Assembly (NCBI GenBank): GCA_033283385.1
Contig: JAWMQQ010000001.1
Location: 868,001-932,000, forward strand
Reading direction: 5' to 3'
DNA length: 64,000 bases
DNA from: Mangrovimicrobium sp033283385
GTDB taxonomy: Bacteria > Pseudomonadota > Gammaproteobacteria > Pseudomonadales > Halieaceae
Position numbers and translations under genes: made by a program. The notes below the pieces were generated by a model. It was not told the DNA's origin and did not search any database. It saw only the letters and a program-made list of their open reading frames with translations. Positions 1-8,061 of this stretch are shown here, one piece after another (position 1 is the stretch's first letter; the number at the start of each line of letters is the position of its first letter).

Positions 1-702
1 CTCACCGGGATCGAGCCGGTCGACCGCCTCAAGTTCAAGGACAAGAAGCGCTACCGCGACCGCCTGACCGCGGCGCAAAAATCCACCGGCGAGAAAGACG
101 CGCTGGTCGCCATGCAGGGCCAGCTGCTGGGCATGCCGCTGATCTGCGTGGCCTTCGAATTCAACTTCCACGGCGGTTCCATGGGCAACGCGGTGGGTGA
201 GAAATTCACCCGCGCGGCGCAACTGGCCATGGAGCGCGGCGTGCCGCTGGTGTGCTTTTCCGCCTCGGGCGGCGCGCGCATGCAGGAAGCGCTGATCTCG
301 CTGATGCAGATGGCCAAGACCAGCGCGGTGCTGGAGCGCATGAAGCTCACCGGGGTGCCCTTTATCTCCGTCATGACCGACCCGGTATACGGCGGCGTGT
401 CCGCTTCGCTGGCCATGCTGGGCGATGTGAACATCGCCGAGCCCGAGGCCCGCGCCGGTTTCGCCGGCCCGAACATCATCGAGCAGACCATCCGGCAGAA
501 GCTGCCGAAGGGCTTCCAGCGCAGCGAGTTCCTGCTGGAGCACGGCGCCATCGACATGATCGTCCACCGCGGCGAAATGCGCGAAACCGTCGCCCGCCTG
601 CTGGCCAAGCTCGGCGGTCTCGCCTCACCCCAGGACGGCGGCCTGCCGGAACCGGACCCCGAAGTCGTGGCGGAACCGGTGATCGATGACGAGGACGAGT
701 AG
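1..702 (+). CDS. accD: Acetyl-CoA carboxylase carboxyltransferase beta subunit (5' truncated by window)
   Basis: Transfers the carboxyl group from biotinylated AccB to acetyl-CoA to make malonyl-CoA, the first step of fatty-acid synthesis; acts in the cytosol with AccA. The reading frame is open from base 1, so the N-terminal zinc-ribbon part lies outside the window. Visible family blocks are the ASGGARMQEA stretch, the DPVYGGVSAS acyl-CoA-binding loop and the RAGFAGPNIIEQT segment, followed by an acidic C-terminal tail. It is followed directly by folC, the usual order in gammaproteobacteria. The family assignment is very secure; only the missing start is uncertain. Confidence 0.96.
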   Translation, partial: LTGIEPVDRLKFKDKKRYRDRLTAAQKSTGEKDALVAMQGQLLGMPLICVAFEFNFHGGSMGNAVGEKFTRAAQLAMERGVPLVCFSASGGARMQEALISLMQMAKTSAVLERMKLTGVPFISVMTDPVYGGVSASLAMLGDVNIAEPEARAGFAGPNIIEQTIRQKLPKGFQRSEFLLEHGAIDMIVHRGEMRETVARLLAKLGGLASPQDGGLPEPDPEVVAEPVIDDEDE

Positions 703-736
703 GGCGCAGCTCCGCCCGCCAGCCATCATCGAACCT

Positions 737-2050
737 ATGCCATCAGCCCCTGACACGCTTTCGCAGTGGCTGCGTTACCTGGAAACCCTGCACCCCAATC
801 CCATGGACCTGGGGCTCGCCCGGGTCGGCCAGGTCGCGCGTGCGCTGGACCTGCTGCCGGTCGCCGTGCCGGTGGTGACCGTCGCCGGCACCAACGGCAA
901 GGGAACCACGGTGGCGGTGCTGGAATCCCTGCTCACCGAGGTCGGGCGCCGCCCCGGCAGTTTCACCTCGCCGCACCTCACCCGCTTCAACGAGCGCATT
1001 CGCCTGGCCCGGCGCGAGGTGGAGGACCAGCCCATAATCGACGCCTTTGCCGCCATCGAGGCGGCGCGGGGCGAGACCACGCTCACCTATTTCGAATTCG
1101 GCCTGCTCGCGGCGCTGTGGGTATTTCGCGAGGCCGGGGCGGACGCGGTGATTCTCGAGGTCGGCCTGGGCGGCCGGCTGGACGCCGCCAATATCGTCGA
1201 CGCCGATATCGGTGTGATCACCAGCATCGACCTGGATCACCAGGAGTGGCTGGGGGATACCCGCGGCAAGATCGCCCGCGAGAAGGCCGGTATCCTGCGC
1301 GCCGGGCGCACCGCGATCCTCGCCGATGACGCGCCGCCGCCGGAGTTGCTGGAGGCGGCGCGGGAGATCGGTGCCGAGCCGCTGCGCCGCTTCGGCGAGG
1401 ATTTCTCGGTGCTGCGCGAGGACACGGGCTGGGCGCTGTCCCTGCACCAGCCCGGCGGGGGTGCCCGGCATATCGCCGGTACCACCGAAGGCGGGCTGCT
1501 GCCGATCAATATCGCGGCGGCCGCGCAGGCGGCGCTGGAACTGGGGGTCGACCTGGACTCGGACATGCTGGCCCGCGCCGTGGCACAGGCACCGCTGCGC
1601 GGGCGCCGGCAGGCGCTGGAAGCGAACGGCTGCCACTACCTGCTGGATGTCGCCCACAACCCGGCGGCGGTCGGCCAGCTGATGGAAAAACTGGACGCCG
1701 AACATTGTGGCGGCCGGCGGATTGCTTTATTTTCCGCGATGAAAGACAAGGCCGTCGACGAAATGCTTGCCCTGTGCGGCGCGCGCTTCGACGCCTGGCT
1801 GTTGCCGGACCAGCCGGATAATCCCCGGGCCATGCCCGCCGCGGAAGTGGCGCGACTGCTCGCGGTATCGCCCGGGGCGGGCAGCCTGCCGCAGGTCGAG
1901 CTATGCCCGGACCTGCCGGCGGCGGCGCGGCGCTGCCGCGAGTTGCTCACGCCGGCTGACCTCGCCGTGGTGTTCGGCTCGTTCTACACTCTGGCGGGAG
2001 TCCTGCCTGTTCTGGAAAGCGACCTGGGGACGATCCCTGACAATGAATAA
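737..2050 (+). CDS. folC: Bifunctional folylpolyglutamate/dihydrofolate synthase
   Basis: ATP-dependent Mur-ligase-fold enzyme that makes dihydrofolate and adds glutamate tails to folates. The P-loop GTNGKGTT lies near residue 50, followed by the SPHLTRFNERI folate-binding loop, a central HQEWLG segment, the HNPAAV motif opening the C-terminal domain, and GSFYTLAGVLP near the end. An upstream in-frame ATG at 686 would overlap accD, but the ATG at 737 begins the conserved protein, giving 437 residues, normal for FolC. The stop overlaps the next gene's ATG by 8 bases, so the two are probably translationally coupled. Confidence 0.95.
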   Translation: MPSAPDTLSQWLRYLETLHPNPMDLGLARVGQVARALDLLPVAVPVVTVAGTNGKGTTVAVLESLLTEVGRRPGSFTSPHLTRFNERIRLARREVEDQPIIDAFAAIEAARGETTLTYFEFGLLAALWVFREAGADAVILEVGLGGRLDAANIVDADIGVITSIDLDHQEWLGDTRGKIAREKAGILRAGRTAILADDAPPPELLEAAREIGAEPLRRFGEDFSVLREDTGWALSLHQPGGGARHIAGTTEGGLLPINIAAAAQAALELGVDLDSDMLARAVAQAPLRGRRQALEANGCHYLLDVAHNPAAVGQLMEKLDAEHCGGRRIALFSAMKDKAVDEMLALCGARFDAWLLPDQPDNPRAMPAAEVARLLAVSPGAGSLPQVELCPDLPAAARRCRELLTPADLAVVFGSFYTLAGVLPVLESDLGTIPDNE

Positions 2051-2705
2051 CGTGTTGAAACAGCGGCTGGTCGGCGCCCTGATCCTGGTCGCGCTGGGCG
2101 TGGTGTTCTGGCCGATCATTTTCGTCGAGCCGGGCGCGCCCTCCGGCGCCGGGCAGGTGAGCATCCCGCCGGCTCCCCGGGTCGACAACACCCCGGTTGC
2201 GCCGCCCGACCAGGCCGGTTTGCGCAACGCCGCGCCGGTGGACTACGAGGACCAGATCGTGTCCGGGGAGGACGAGGACACCGCGGGCGACAGCAACAGC
2301 CCGGCACCCGCCACCGGGCCGCAACCCCAAGCTGCGAGCGAGCAGCCCCGGCAGGAAGCACCGAAGCCCCAGCCGGCCGCCGCAAAACCTGCCGCCACTG
2401 TTCCCGCGCCCGGCCAGACCCGCGCCCAGCCGCCGGAAACCCCGGCGCTGGACCAGCAGGGCATTCCGGTCGCATGGGTGCTGCAGGTCGCCAGCGTCAG
2501 CGAGGCGGCGCGCGCCGACGAGTTGCGCGCGAAGCTGGTGGCACAGGGCCACAAGGCCTATGTGAAGAAGGTGGTCAGCGGCGGCAAGACCCTGTACCGG
2601 GTGCGCATCGGCCCGAAAGCCGAGAAGGCGCGGCTGGAGGCCATCCGCGGCGATATCGACGCCCAATTCGGCGTGCATTCGCTGGTCGTTCGGTATTATC
2701 CCTGA
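2043..2705 (+). CDS. dedD: SPOR-domain cell-division protein (DedD-like)
   Basis: A short cytoplasmic N-terminus is followed by one membrane segment (about residues 8-27, rich in V, L, I and F). A long Pro/Ala/Gln-rich periplasmic linker (about 30-135) then leads to a C-terminal SPOR domain (about 140-220). SPOR domains bind denuded peptidoglycan at the division septum. The gene lies between folC and cvpA, exactly where dedD sits in Pseudomonas and Escherichia, which supports the name. At 220 residues it matches the family. The ATG overlaps the folC stop. The linker is low-complexity, so only its ends are expected to be conserved. Confidence 0.9.
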   Translation: MNNVLKQRLVGALILVALGVVFWPIIFVEPGAPSGAGQVSIPPAPRVDNTPVAPPDQAGLRNAAPVDYEDQIVSGEDEDTAGDSNSPAPATGPQPQAASEQPRQEAPKPQPAAAKPAATVPAPGQTRAQPPETPALDQQGIPVAWVLQVASVSEAARADELRAKLVAQGHKAYVKKVVSGGKTLYRVRIGPKAEKARLEAIRGDIDAQFGVHSLVVRYYP

Positions 2706-2775
2706 TGATTTCTGCAAAGAGTCTTTTTCCGCCGGGGCGCGCCTTTGTTAGAATGCGCCCCAATGACCGGTGAGC

Positions 2776-3288
2776 ATGCCTGATTTGTCTGCGCTGAGTG
2801 CCCTCGACTGGGGGATTCTCGTCGTGCTCGGCATCTCCACCGTACTCAGCCTGTGGCGCGGCTTCGTACGCGAGGCGCTGTCGCTACTCGGCTGGGTGGC
2901 GGCCTTCGTGGTCGCCCACCTGTTCGTTGACCGGCTGGCCCTGGAGATGGCCGGACTGATCGCCAACGCGACCGGACGCTATGTGGTGGCCTACGCCATC
3001 CTGTTCGTCTCCACGCTGGTGGTGTTCACGCTGGTGGTCAAGGTGGCCACCTCGCTGGTGCGGATGGCCGGGCTGAGCGTGCTGGACCGCCTGCTGGGCA
3101 CGGTGTTCGGCTTCGCGCGCGGCGTCATCCTTATTCTCGTACTGGCATGGGCGCTGGAGCAGCTGGCGCCGGCACAGTACCGACAGTTGATGCATCAATC
3201 CGTATTGATGCCGCAGATTGTCATGCTGGTAGACTGGGTGCAGGCGGTATTTGCCAACTCGCCCCCCGGCGCCCCGATAGTGACTTGA
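2776..3288 (+). CDS. cvpA: CvpA family inner-membrane protein
   Basis: A small polytopic membrane protein of about 170 residues with four hydrophobic segments, at roughly residues 10-25, 28-50, 65-90 and 105-125. The family is linked to colicin V export in E. coli and, more generally, to envelope homeostasis; its molecular role is unresolved. It sits immediately 5' of purF, the classic cvpA-purF arrangement. A GTG two codons upstream (2770) could also serve as start; the ATG at 2776 begins the canonical MPDLS-like N-terminus. Confidence 0.92.
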   Translation: MPDLSALSALDWGILVVLGISTVLSLWRGFVREALSLLGWVAAFVVAHLFVDRLALEMAGLIANATGRYVVAYAILFVSTLVVFTLVVKVATSLVRMAGLSVLDRLLGTVFGFARGVILILVLAWALEQLAPAQYRQLMHQSVLMPQIVMLVDWVQAVFANSPPGAPIVT

Positions 3289-3309
3289 AACAACTGAGGT
3301 GGAAGCCGC

Positions 3310-4839
3310 ATGTGTGGCCTGGTTGGAATCGTAGCTGAACCCGAACACGACGTCGCCCCGGATATTTACGACGCCCTGACCGTCTTGCAACATCGCGGCC
3401 AGGACGCGGCGGGCATCATGACCTGCGAGGGCGGGCGGTTCAGCCTGCGCAAGAGCGAGGGGCTGGTGCGGGACGTCTTCCGCCAGCACCACATGCAGCG
3501 GCTGCAGGGCTCCATCGGCATCGGCCATGTGCGCTACCCCACCGCGGGCAGCTCCGGCCCGGCGCTGGCCCAGCCGTTCTACGTGAACTCGCCCTACGGC
3601 ATCGCCATGGCGCACAACGGCAACCTCACCAACGCCGAGCAGCTCACCCGCGAGCTGTTCCAGGACGACCTGCGCCACCTCAACACCGATTCCGACTCGG
3701 AAGTGCTGCTCAATATCTTTGCCCACGAGTTGCAGACCCTGGGCAAGCTGTCGCCGCGCGCCGACGATATCTTCAAGGCGGTGAGCGCGGTGCACCGGCG
3801 CTGCCGCGGCGGTTACGCGGCGGTCTGCCTGCTGGTCAACTACGGTGTGGTGGGCTTCCGCGACCCGCTGGGCATCCGCCCGCTGGTGGTCGGCGAGCGC
3901 CGCAACGCCAACGGCGGCAAGGAGTACATGATCGCCTCCGAGAGCGTGGCGCTGGACGTGCTGGGCTTCAAGCTGCTGGGCGACGTCGCCCCCGGCGAGG
4001 CGGTGTACATCGACATGCAGGGCAACCTGCACCGCCGCCAGTGCGCCGAGACGACATCGCTGCGGCCGTGCATTTTCGAGCACGTTTACTTCGCACGCCC
4101 CGACTCGATGATGGACGAGATCTCCGTGTACAAGACGCGCATGCGCCAGGGCGCGACGCTGGCGGCGAAGGTGCGCCGCGAGCGGCCGGACCTGCAGATC
4201 GACGTGGTCATCCCGATCCCGGATACCAGCCGCATCGCCGCCCAGTCCATGGCCTACGAACTCGGCATCAAGTTCCGCGAGGGCTTCATGAAGAACCGCT
4301 ACATCGGGCGGACCTTCATCATGCCCGGGCAGAGCCAGCGCAAGAAGTCCGTGCGCCAGAAGCTGAACCCGGTGCCGCTGGAATTCAGCGGCAAGAACGT
4401 GATGCTGGTGGACGACTCCATCGTGCGCGGTACCACCTGCCGGCAGATCATCCAGATGGCCCGCGACGCCGGCGCCGCGAAGGTGTTCTTCGCCTCGGCG
4501 GCGCCGCCGGTGCGCTACCCGAACGTGTACGGCATCGACATGCCCTCGGCCTCCGAGCTGATCGCCCACGGCCGCACCGAGGAAGAGGTGTGCGAGCTGA
4601 TCGGCGCCGACTGGCTGGTCTACCAGGACCTCGAGGACCTGATCGCCTGCTCCCGCGAGGGCAACCCGCAGGTCGACGAATTCGAGTGTTCGGTGTTCTC
4701 CGGCGAATACCCCACCGGCGATGTGGACCAGGCCTACCTGGACCACCTCGAGGCCCAGCGCAACGACGAGGCCCAGTGCCGCCAGCGCGCTTCCCTGCAG
4801 GAGGAAGGCGCGGTGGTGGGCATCCACAACAATGTTTGA
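3310..4839 (+). CDS. purF: Amidophosphoribosyltransferase
   Basis: Catalyses the first committed step of purine synthesis, PRPP plus glutamine to 5-phosphoribosylamine. The nucleophilic Cys immediately follows the start Met (MCGLVGI), so the N-terminal Ntn-glutaminase should mature by Met removal. The C-terminal phosphoribosyltransferase domain carries the PRPP loop VDDSIVRGTTCRQI near residue 365. At 509 residues it is full length for the proteobacterial type. It lies 21 bases after cvpA and just before metZ, the arrangement found in Pseudomonas. No frame problem is seen. Confidence 0.97.
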   Translation: MCGLVGIVAEPEHDVAPDIYDALTVLQHRGQDAAGIMTCEGGRFSLRKSEGLVRDVFRQHHMQRLQGSIGIGHVRYPTAGSSGPALAQPFYVNSPYGIAMAHNGNLTNAEQLTRELFQDDLRHLNTDSDSEVLLNIFAHELQTLGKLSPRADDIFKAVSAVHRRCRGGYAAVCLLVNYGVVGFRDPLGIRPLVVGERRNANGGKEYMIASESVALDVLGFKLLGDVAPGEAVYIDMQGNLHRRQCAETTSLRPCIFEHVYFARPDSMMDEISVYKTRMRQGATLAAKVRRERPDLQIDVVIPIPDTSRIAAQSMAYELGIKFREGFMKNRYIGRTFIMPGQSQRKKSVRQKLNPVPLEFSGKNVMLVDDSIVRGTTCRQIIQMARDAGAAKVFFASAAPPVRYPNVYGIDMPSASELIAHGRTEEEVCELIGADWLVYQDLEDLIACSREGNPQVDEFECSVFSGEYPTGDVDQAYLDHLEAQRNDEAQCRQRASLQEEGAVVGIHNNV

Positions 4840-4847
4840 GCAAGACC

Positions 4848-6047
4848 ATGCCTGACCCGATCGACGACGCCCTGGAAGGCGCCGGCCTCGACACCCTTGC
4901 CATCCGCGCCGGCATCAGCCGCACCGCCGAGGGCGAGCACGCGGAGCCGATCTTCGCCACCTCCAGCTACGTGTTCCCGAGCGCGGCGGAAGCGGCCGCG
5001 CGTTTTTCCGGCGAGCAGCCGGGGAATGTCTATTCGCGCTACACCAATCCCACCGTGCGCGGCTTCGAGCAGCGCATCGCCGCCCTCGAAGGCGGGGAGG
5101 CCGCGGTGGGTACCGCCTCCGGCATGTCCGCCATCCTCGCCACCGCCATGGCCCTGCTCAAGGCGGGCGACCACGTGCTGTGTTCGCGCGAGGTGTTCGG
5201 CACCACCACCAACCTGTTCGGCAAGTACATGGCCAAATTCGGGGTGGAAGTCTCCACCGTGCCGCTGCTGGACACCGCGGCCTGGGCCGCGGCGATCCGC
5301 CCGGAAACCGCCATGCTGTTCCTGGAAACCCCGAGCAACCCGCTGTGCGAAGTGGCGGACATAGCCGCCATGGCGGAACTGGCCCACACCAACGGCGCGC
5401 TGCTGGTGGTGGACAACTGTTTCTGTACGCCGGCGCTGCAGAAGCCGCTGGCGCTGGGCGCGGACATCGTCGTGCACTCGGCGACCAAGTTCCTCGACGG
5501 CCAGGGCCGCTGCGTGGGCGGCGCGGTGATCGGCGCCGCGGAACCGATGAACGAGGTGCTCACCTTCCTGCGCACCTGCGGCCCGACCATGAGCCCGTTC
5601 AATGCCTGGGTCTTCCTCAAGGGGCTGGAGACGCTGCGTATCCGCATGGAAGCCCACAGCGCGGCAGCGCTGGAACTGGCGCAGTGGCTGGATGCGCAGC
5701 CGGGTACCGACCGCGTCTATTACGCCGGCCTGGAATCGCACCCGGGCCATGCGCTGGCGAAGAGACAGCAACGGGCCTTCGGCGGCGTGCTGTCCTTCGA
5801 GGTCAGCGGCGGGCAGGACGAAGCATGGCGGTTCATCGACGCCACCCGCATTTTCTCGCTGACCGCGAACCTCGGCGACACCAAGTCGACCATCGTGCAC
5901 CCGGCCACCACCACCCACGGCCGGCTGACCGACGAGCAGCGCGATGCCGCCGGCATTCGCCGCAACCTGGTGCGCCTGTCGGTCGGGCTGGAGGATATCG
6001 ACGACCTCAAGGCCGACCTGCAGCGGGGGTTCGACGCGCAGGGCTGA
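4848..6047 (+). CDS. metZ: O-succinylhomoserine sulfhydrylase
   Basis: PLP-dependent Cys/Met metabolism enzyme that makes homocysteine from O-succinylhomoserine and sulfide in methionine synthesis. Visible motifs are YSRYTNPT near the N-terminus, the GTASGMSAI turn, and SATKFLDGQG with the PLP Schiff-base Lys around residue 210. The protein is 399 residues, typical of MetZ. The ATG at 4848 lies 8 bases after the purF stop. MetB and MetC belong to the same fold family; the purF-metZ neighbourhood and the sequence favour MetZ. Confidence 0.92.
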   Translation: MPDPIDDALEGAGLDTLAIRAGISRTAEGEHAEPIFATSSYVFPSAAEAAARFSGEQPGNVYSRYTNPTVRGFEQRIAALEGGEAAVGTASGMSAILATAMALLKAGDHVLCSREVFGTTTNLFGKYMAKFGVEVSTVPLLDTAAWAAAIRPETAMLFLETPSNPLCEVADIAAMAELAHTNGALLVVDNCFCTPALQKPLALGADIVVHSATKFLDGQGRCVGGAVIGAAEPMNEVLTFLRTCGPTMSPFNAWVFLKGLETLRIRMEAHSAAALELAQWLDAQPGTDRVYYAGLESHPGHALAKRQQRAFGGVLSFEVSGGQDEAWRFIDATRIFSLTANLGDTKSTIVHPATTTHGRLTDEQRDAAGIRRNLVRLSVGLEDIDDLKADLQRGFDAQG

Positions 6048-6083
6048 ACACGACGTGGGGCAGTCATCGACTCGGGGCAGTAT

Positions 6084-7013
6084 ATGCAGTTACAGGAGGT
6101 CATCGACGCGGCGGTAGCCGAGGTGGGCAAGGTCTTGCTCGGCAAGGAGGCCCAGGTGCGCCTCGCCCTGTGCTGCCTGTTCGCCCGCGGCCACCTGCTG
6201 ATCGAGGACCTGCCCGGCATGGGCAAGACCACGCTCTCCCACGCCCTGGCCGATGTGCTCGGGCTGTCCTGGAAACGCGTGCAGTTCACCTCCGACCTGC
6301 TGCCGGCGGATATCCTCGGCGTCTCGGTGTACAACACCAGCGACGCCAGCTTCAGTTTCCGCCCGGGCCCCATCTTTACCCAGCTGCTGCTGGCGGACGA
6401 GATCAACCGCACCACGCCGCGCACCCAGAGCGCGCTGCTGGAAGCCATGGCGGAAGGACAGGTGACCGTGGACGGCGAGACCCGCCCGCTGCCGGAGCCG
6501 TTTTTCGTCATTGCCACCCAGAACCCGGTACACCAGTCCGGCACCTACCCGCTGCCGGAATCCCAGCTCGACCGCTTTCTGATGCGCCTGTATCTGGGCT
6601 ATCCCGACCCGCGGGCGGAACGCGAGATGTTCCAGCGCCCGGATACCGCCGGCGAAGCGCGGATCAACCTGCAGCAGGTGATCAGCGCCGCGCAACTGGG
6701 GCAGATCCGCCAGTCGGTGCGCGAGGTGCACGCCTCGGACAACCTGCTCGACTACCTGCAACGGCTGGTCGCCTTCACCCGCGAGAGTCCCGAGTTCGAA
6801 GTCGGCCTCTCGCCGCGAGGCGCGCTGGCGCTGCTGGGCTGCGCGCGCACCTGGGCGGTGATGCACAACCGCGCCCATGTGGTGCCGGAAGACCTGCAGG
6901 CCGTGCTGCCGGCGGTGGCCGCCCACCGCCTGGTGCCAAGCGGCGATTACGCCGGTGACGGCGCGGCGCTGGTGGCCCTGATGCAGCGCAACGTCGACGT
7001 CATACGCGGCTGA
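6084..7013 (+). CDS. MoxR-family AAA+ ATPase
   Basis: AAA+ ATPase of the MoxR/RavA class, thought to act as a chaperone in assembling metal-containing or envelope complexes. The Walker A is GMGKTT near residue 46 (preceded by EDLP), Walker B is LLADEIN near residue 108, sensor 1 is FVIATQNP, and there is a C-terminal lid. At 309 residues it is standard. It begins an operon with a DUF58 protein and a transglutaminase-type membrane protein, a combination repeated in many bacteria. Its client here is not known from sequence. Confidence 0.93.
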   Translation: MQLQEVIDAAVAEVGKVLLGKEAQVRLALCCLFARGHLLIEDLPGMGKTTLSHALADVLGLSWKRVQFTSDLLPADILGVSVYNTSDASFSFRPGPIFTQLLLADEINRTTPRTQSALLEAMAEGQVTVDGETRPLPEPFFVIATQNPVHQSGTYPLPESQLDRFLMRLYLGYPDPRAEREMFQRPDTAGEARINLQQVISAAQLGQIRQSVREVHASDNLLDYLQRLVAFTRESPEFEVGLSPRGALALLGCARTWAVMHNRAHVVPEDLQAVLPAVAAHRLVPSGDYAGDGAALVALMQRNVDVIRG

Positions 7014-7035
7014 CGGCGGGCGGGCGGCGCTTCCG

Positions 7036-8061
7036 GTGGCAGGGGCAGCGGCGACGACCAGCGGGAATCCGGGTTTGTCCCGGTTGTGGCGGCGGGTGCG
7101 CGAGCCGGGCCGGCGGCGCTTTGCGCGGTGGCTGGAAAAACGCATTCCCCCGTCGCGCAGTATCACCCTGGACCAGCGGCGGATTTTCATCCTGCCCAGT
7201 CGCACCGGCGTGTTTTTCGGCCTCTGCCTGCTGGTCATGCTGCTGGCCGCGATCAACTTCCAGAACAACCTCAGTTACGCGCTGACCTTCCTGCTGGCGA
7301 CGCTGTTTATCGTGGCCACGCTGCACACCTACGCCAACCTCGCCGGGCTCAGCCTGCAGGCGGTACACGCGCGGCCGGCATTTCCCGGCCAGCGCACGGA
7401 GTTCGAGATCATCGTCGAGCGCGGCCGCCGGCGCGAGCACATCGGCCTGGCGCTCTACTGGCCCGACAGCTCGGTCGCCCACGCCAGCCTGCTCGCACAG
7501 GATCGCGAGCGCCTGCTGATCCACGCCCCGGTAGGTAGCCAGCGCGGCTGGTACCGGCCCGGGCGACTGGTGGTGGAGTCGTTCTACCCGCTGGGCCTGC
7601 TGCGTTGCTGGAGCCTGGTGGACCTCGACCTGCCGGCCCTGGTCTACCCGAGGCCGGTGCCGACGCCGGCCCTGCCGGGCATGAGTTCCGAGGACCCCGA
7701 GGGCAGCTCGCTGCCCGAGCCAGGCAGCGACGATTTCTACGGCTTCCGCGATTACCAGCCCGGCGACGCGCTGCGCCGCGTCTACTGGAAGGGCCTGGCC
7801 CGCGGGCGCACCCTGCAGGTCACCCAGTACGTCACCCACACCGAGCGCAGCGCCTGGCTGGACTGGGACATGTTTCCCGGCGCCGGCACGGAATCGCGGC
7901 TCTCCTACCTGTGTTACTGGGTGCTGGAAATGGAGCGCTCGGGCGAGGATTACGGCCTGCGCATCCCCGGCGTCAGCATTCCGCCGGGGCGCGGCGAGCA
8001 GCACCGCGACCGGCTGTTGCGCGCGCTGGCGCTGTTCGGCGGCGACACGGTGACGCGATGA
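7036..8061 (+). CDS. DUF58 domain protein
   Basis: Membrane-anchored protein whose C-terminal half (roughly residues 200-290, including DFYGFRDYQPGD) is the DUF58 / vWA-like domain that usually partners MoxR ATPases. Two adjacent hydrophobic segments lie near residues 55-100. The start is uncertain: no ATG precedes the first membrane segment, so the GTG at 7036 is taken, 22 bases after the moxR stop. The stop overlaps the next ATG by four bases (ATGA), which indicates translational coupling. Function is inferred only from the operon. Confidence 0.87.
   Translation: MAGAAATTSGNPGLSRLWRRVREPGRRRFARWLEKRIPPSRSITLDQRRIFILPSRTGVFFGLCLLVMLLAAINFQNNLSYALTFLLATLFIVATLHTYANLAGLSLQAVHARPAFPGQRTEFEIIVERGRRREHIGLALYWPDSSVAHASLLAQDRERLLIHAPVGSQRGWYRPGRLVVESFYPLGLLRCWSLVDLDLPALVYPRPVPTPALPGMSSEDPEGSSLPEPGSDDFYGFRDYQPGDALRRVYWKGLARGRTLQVTQYVTHTERSAWLDWDMFPGAGTESRLSYLCYWVLEMERSGEDYGLRIPGVSIPPGRGEQHRDRLLRALALFGGDTVTR

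Noticed and set aside
2884..4827. 647-codon open frame on the minus strand opposite cvpA and purF
   Set aside because: It is a shadow of the conserved genes on the other strand, caused by high GC at third positions; its translation is His/Ala/Gly/Val-rich with no family pattern.
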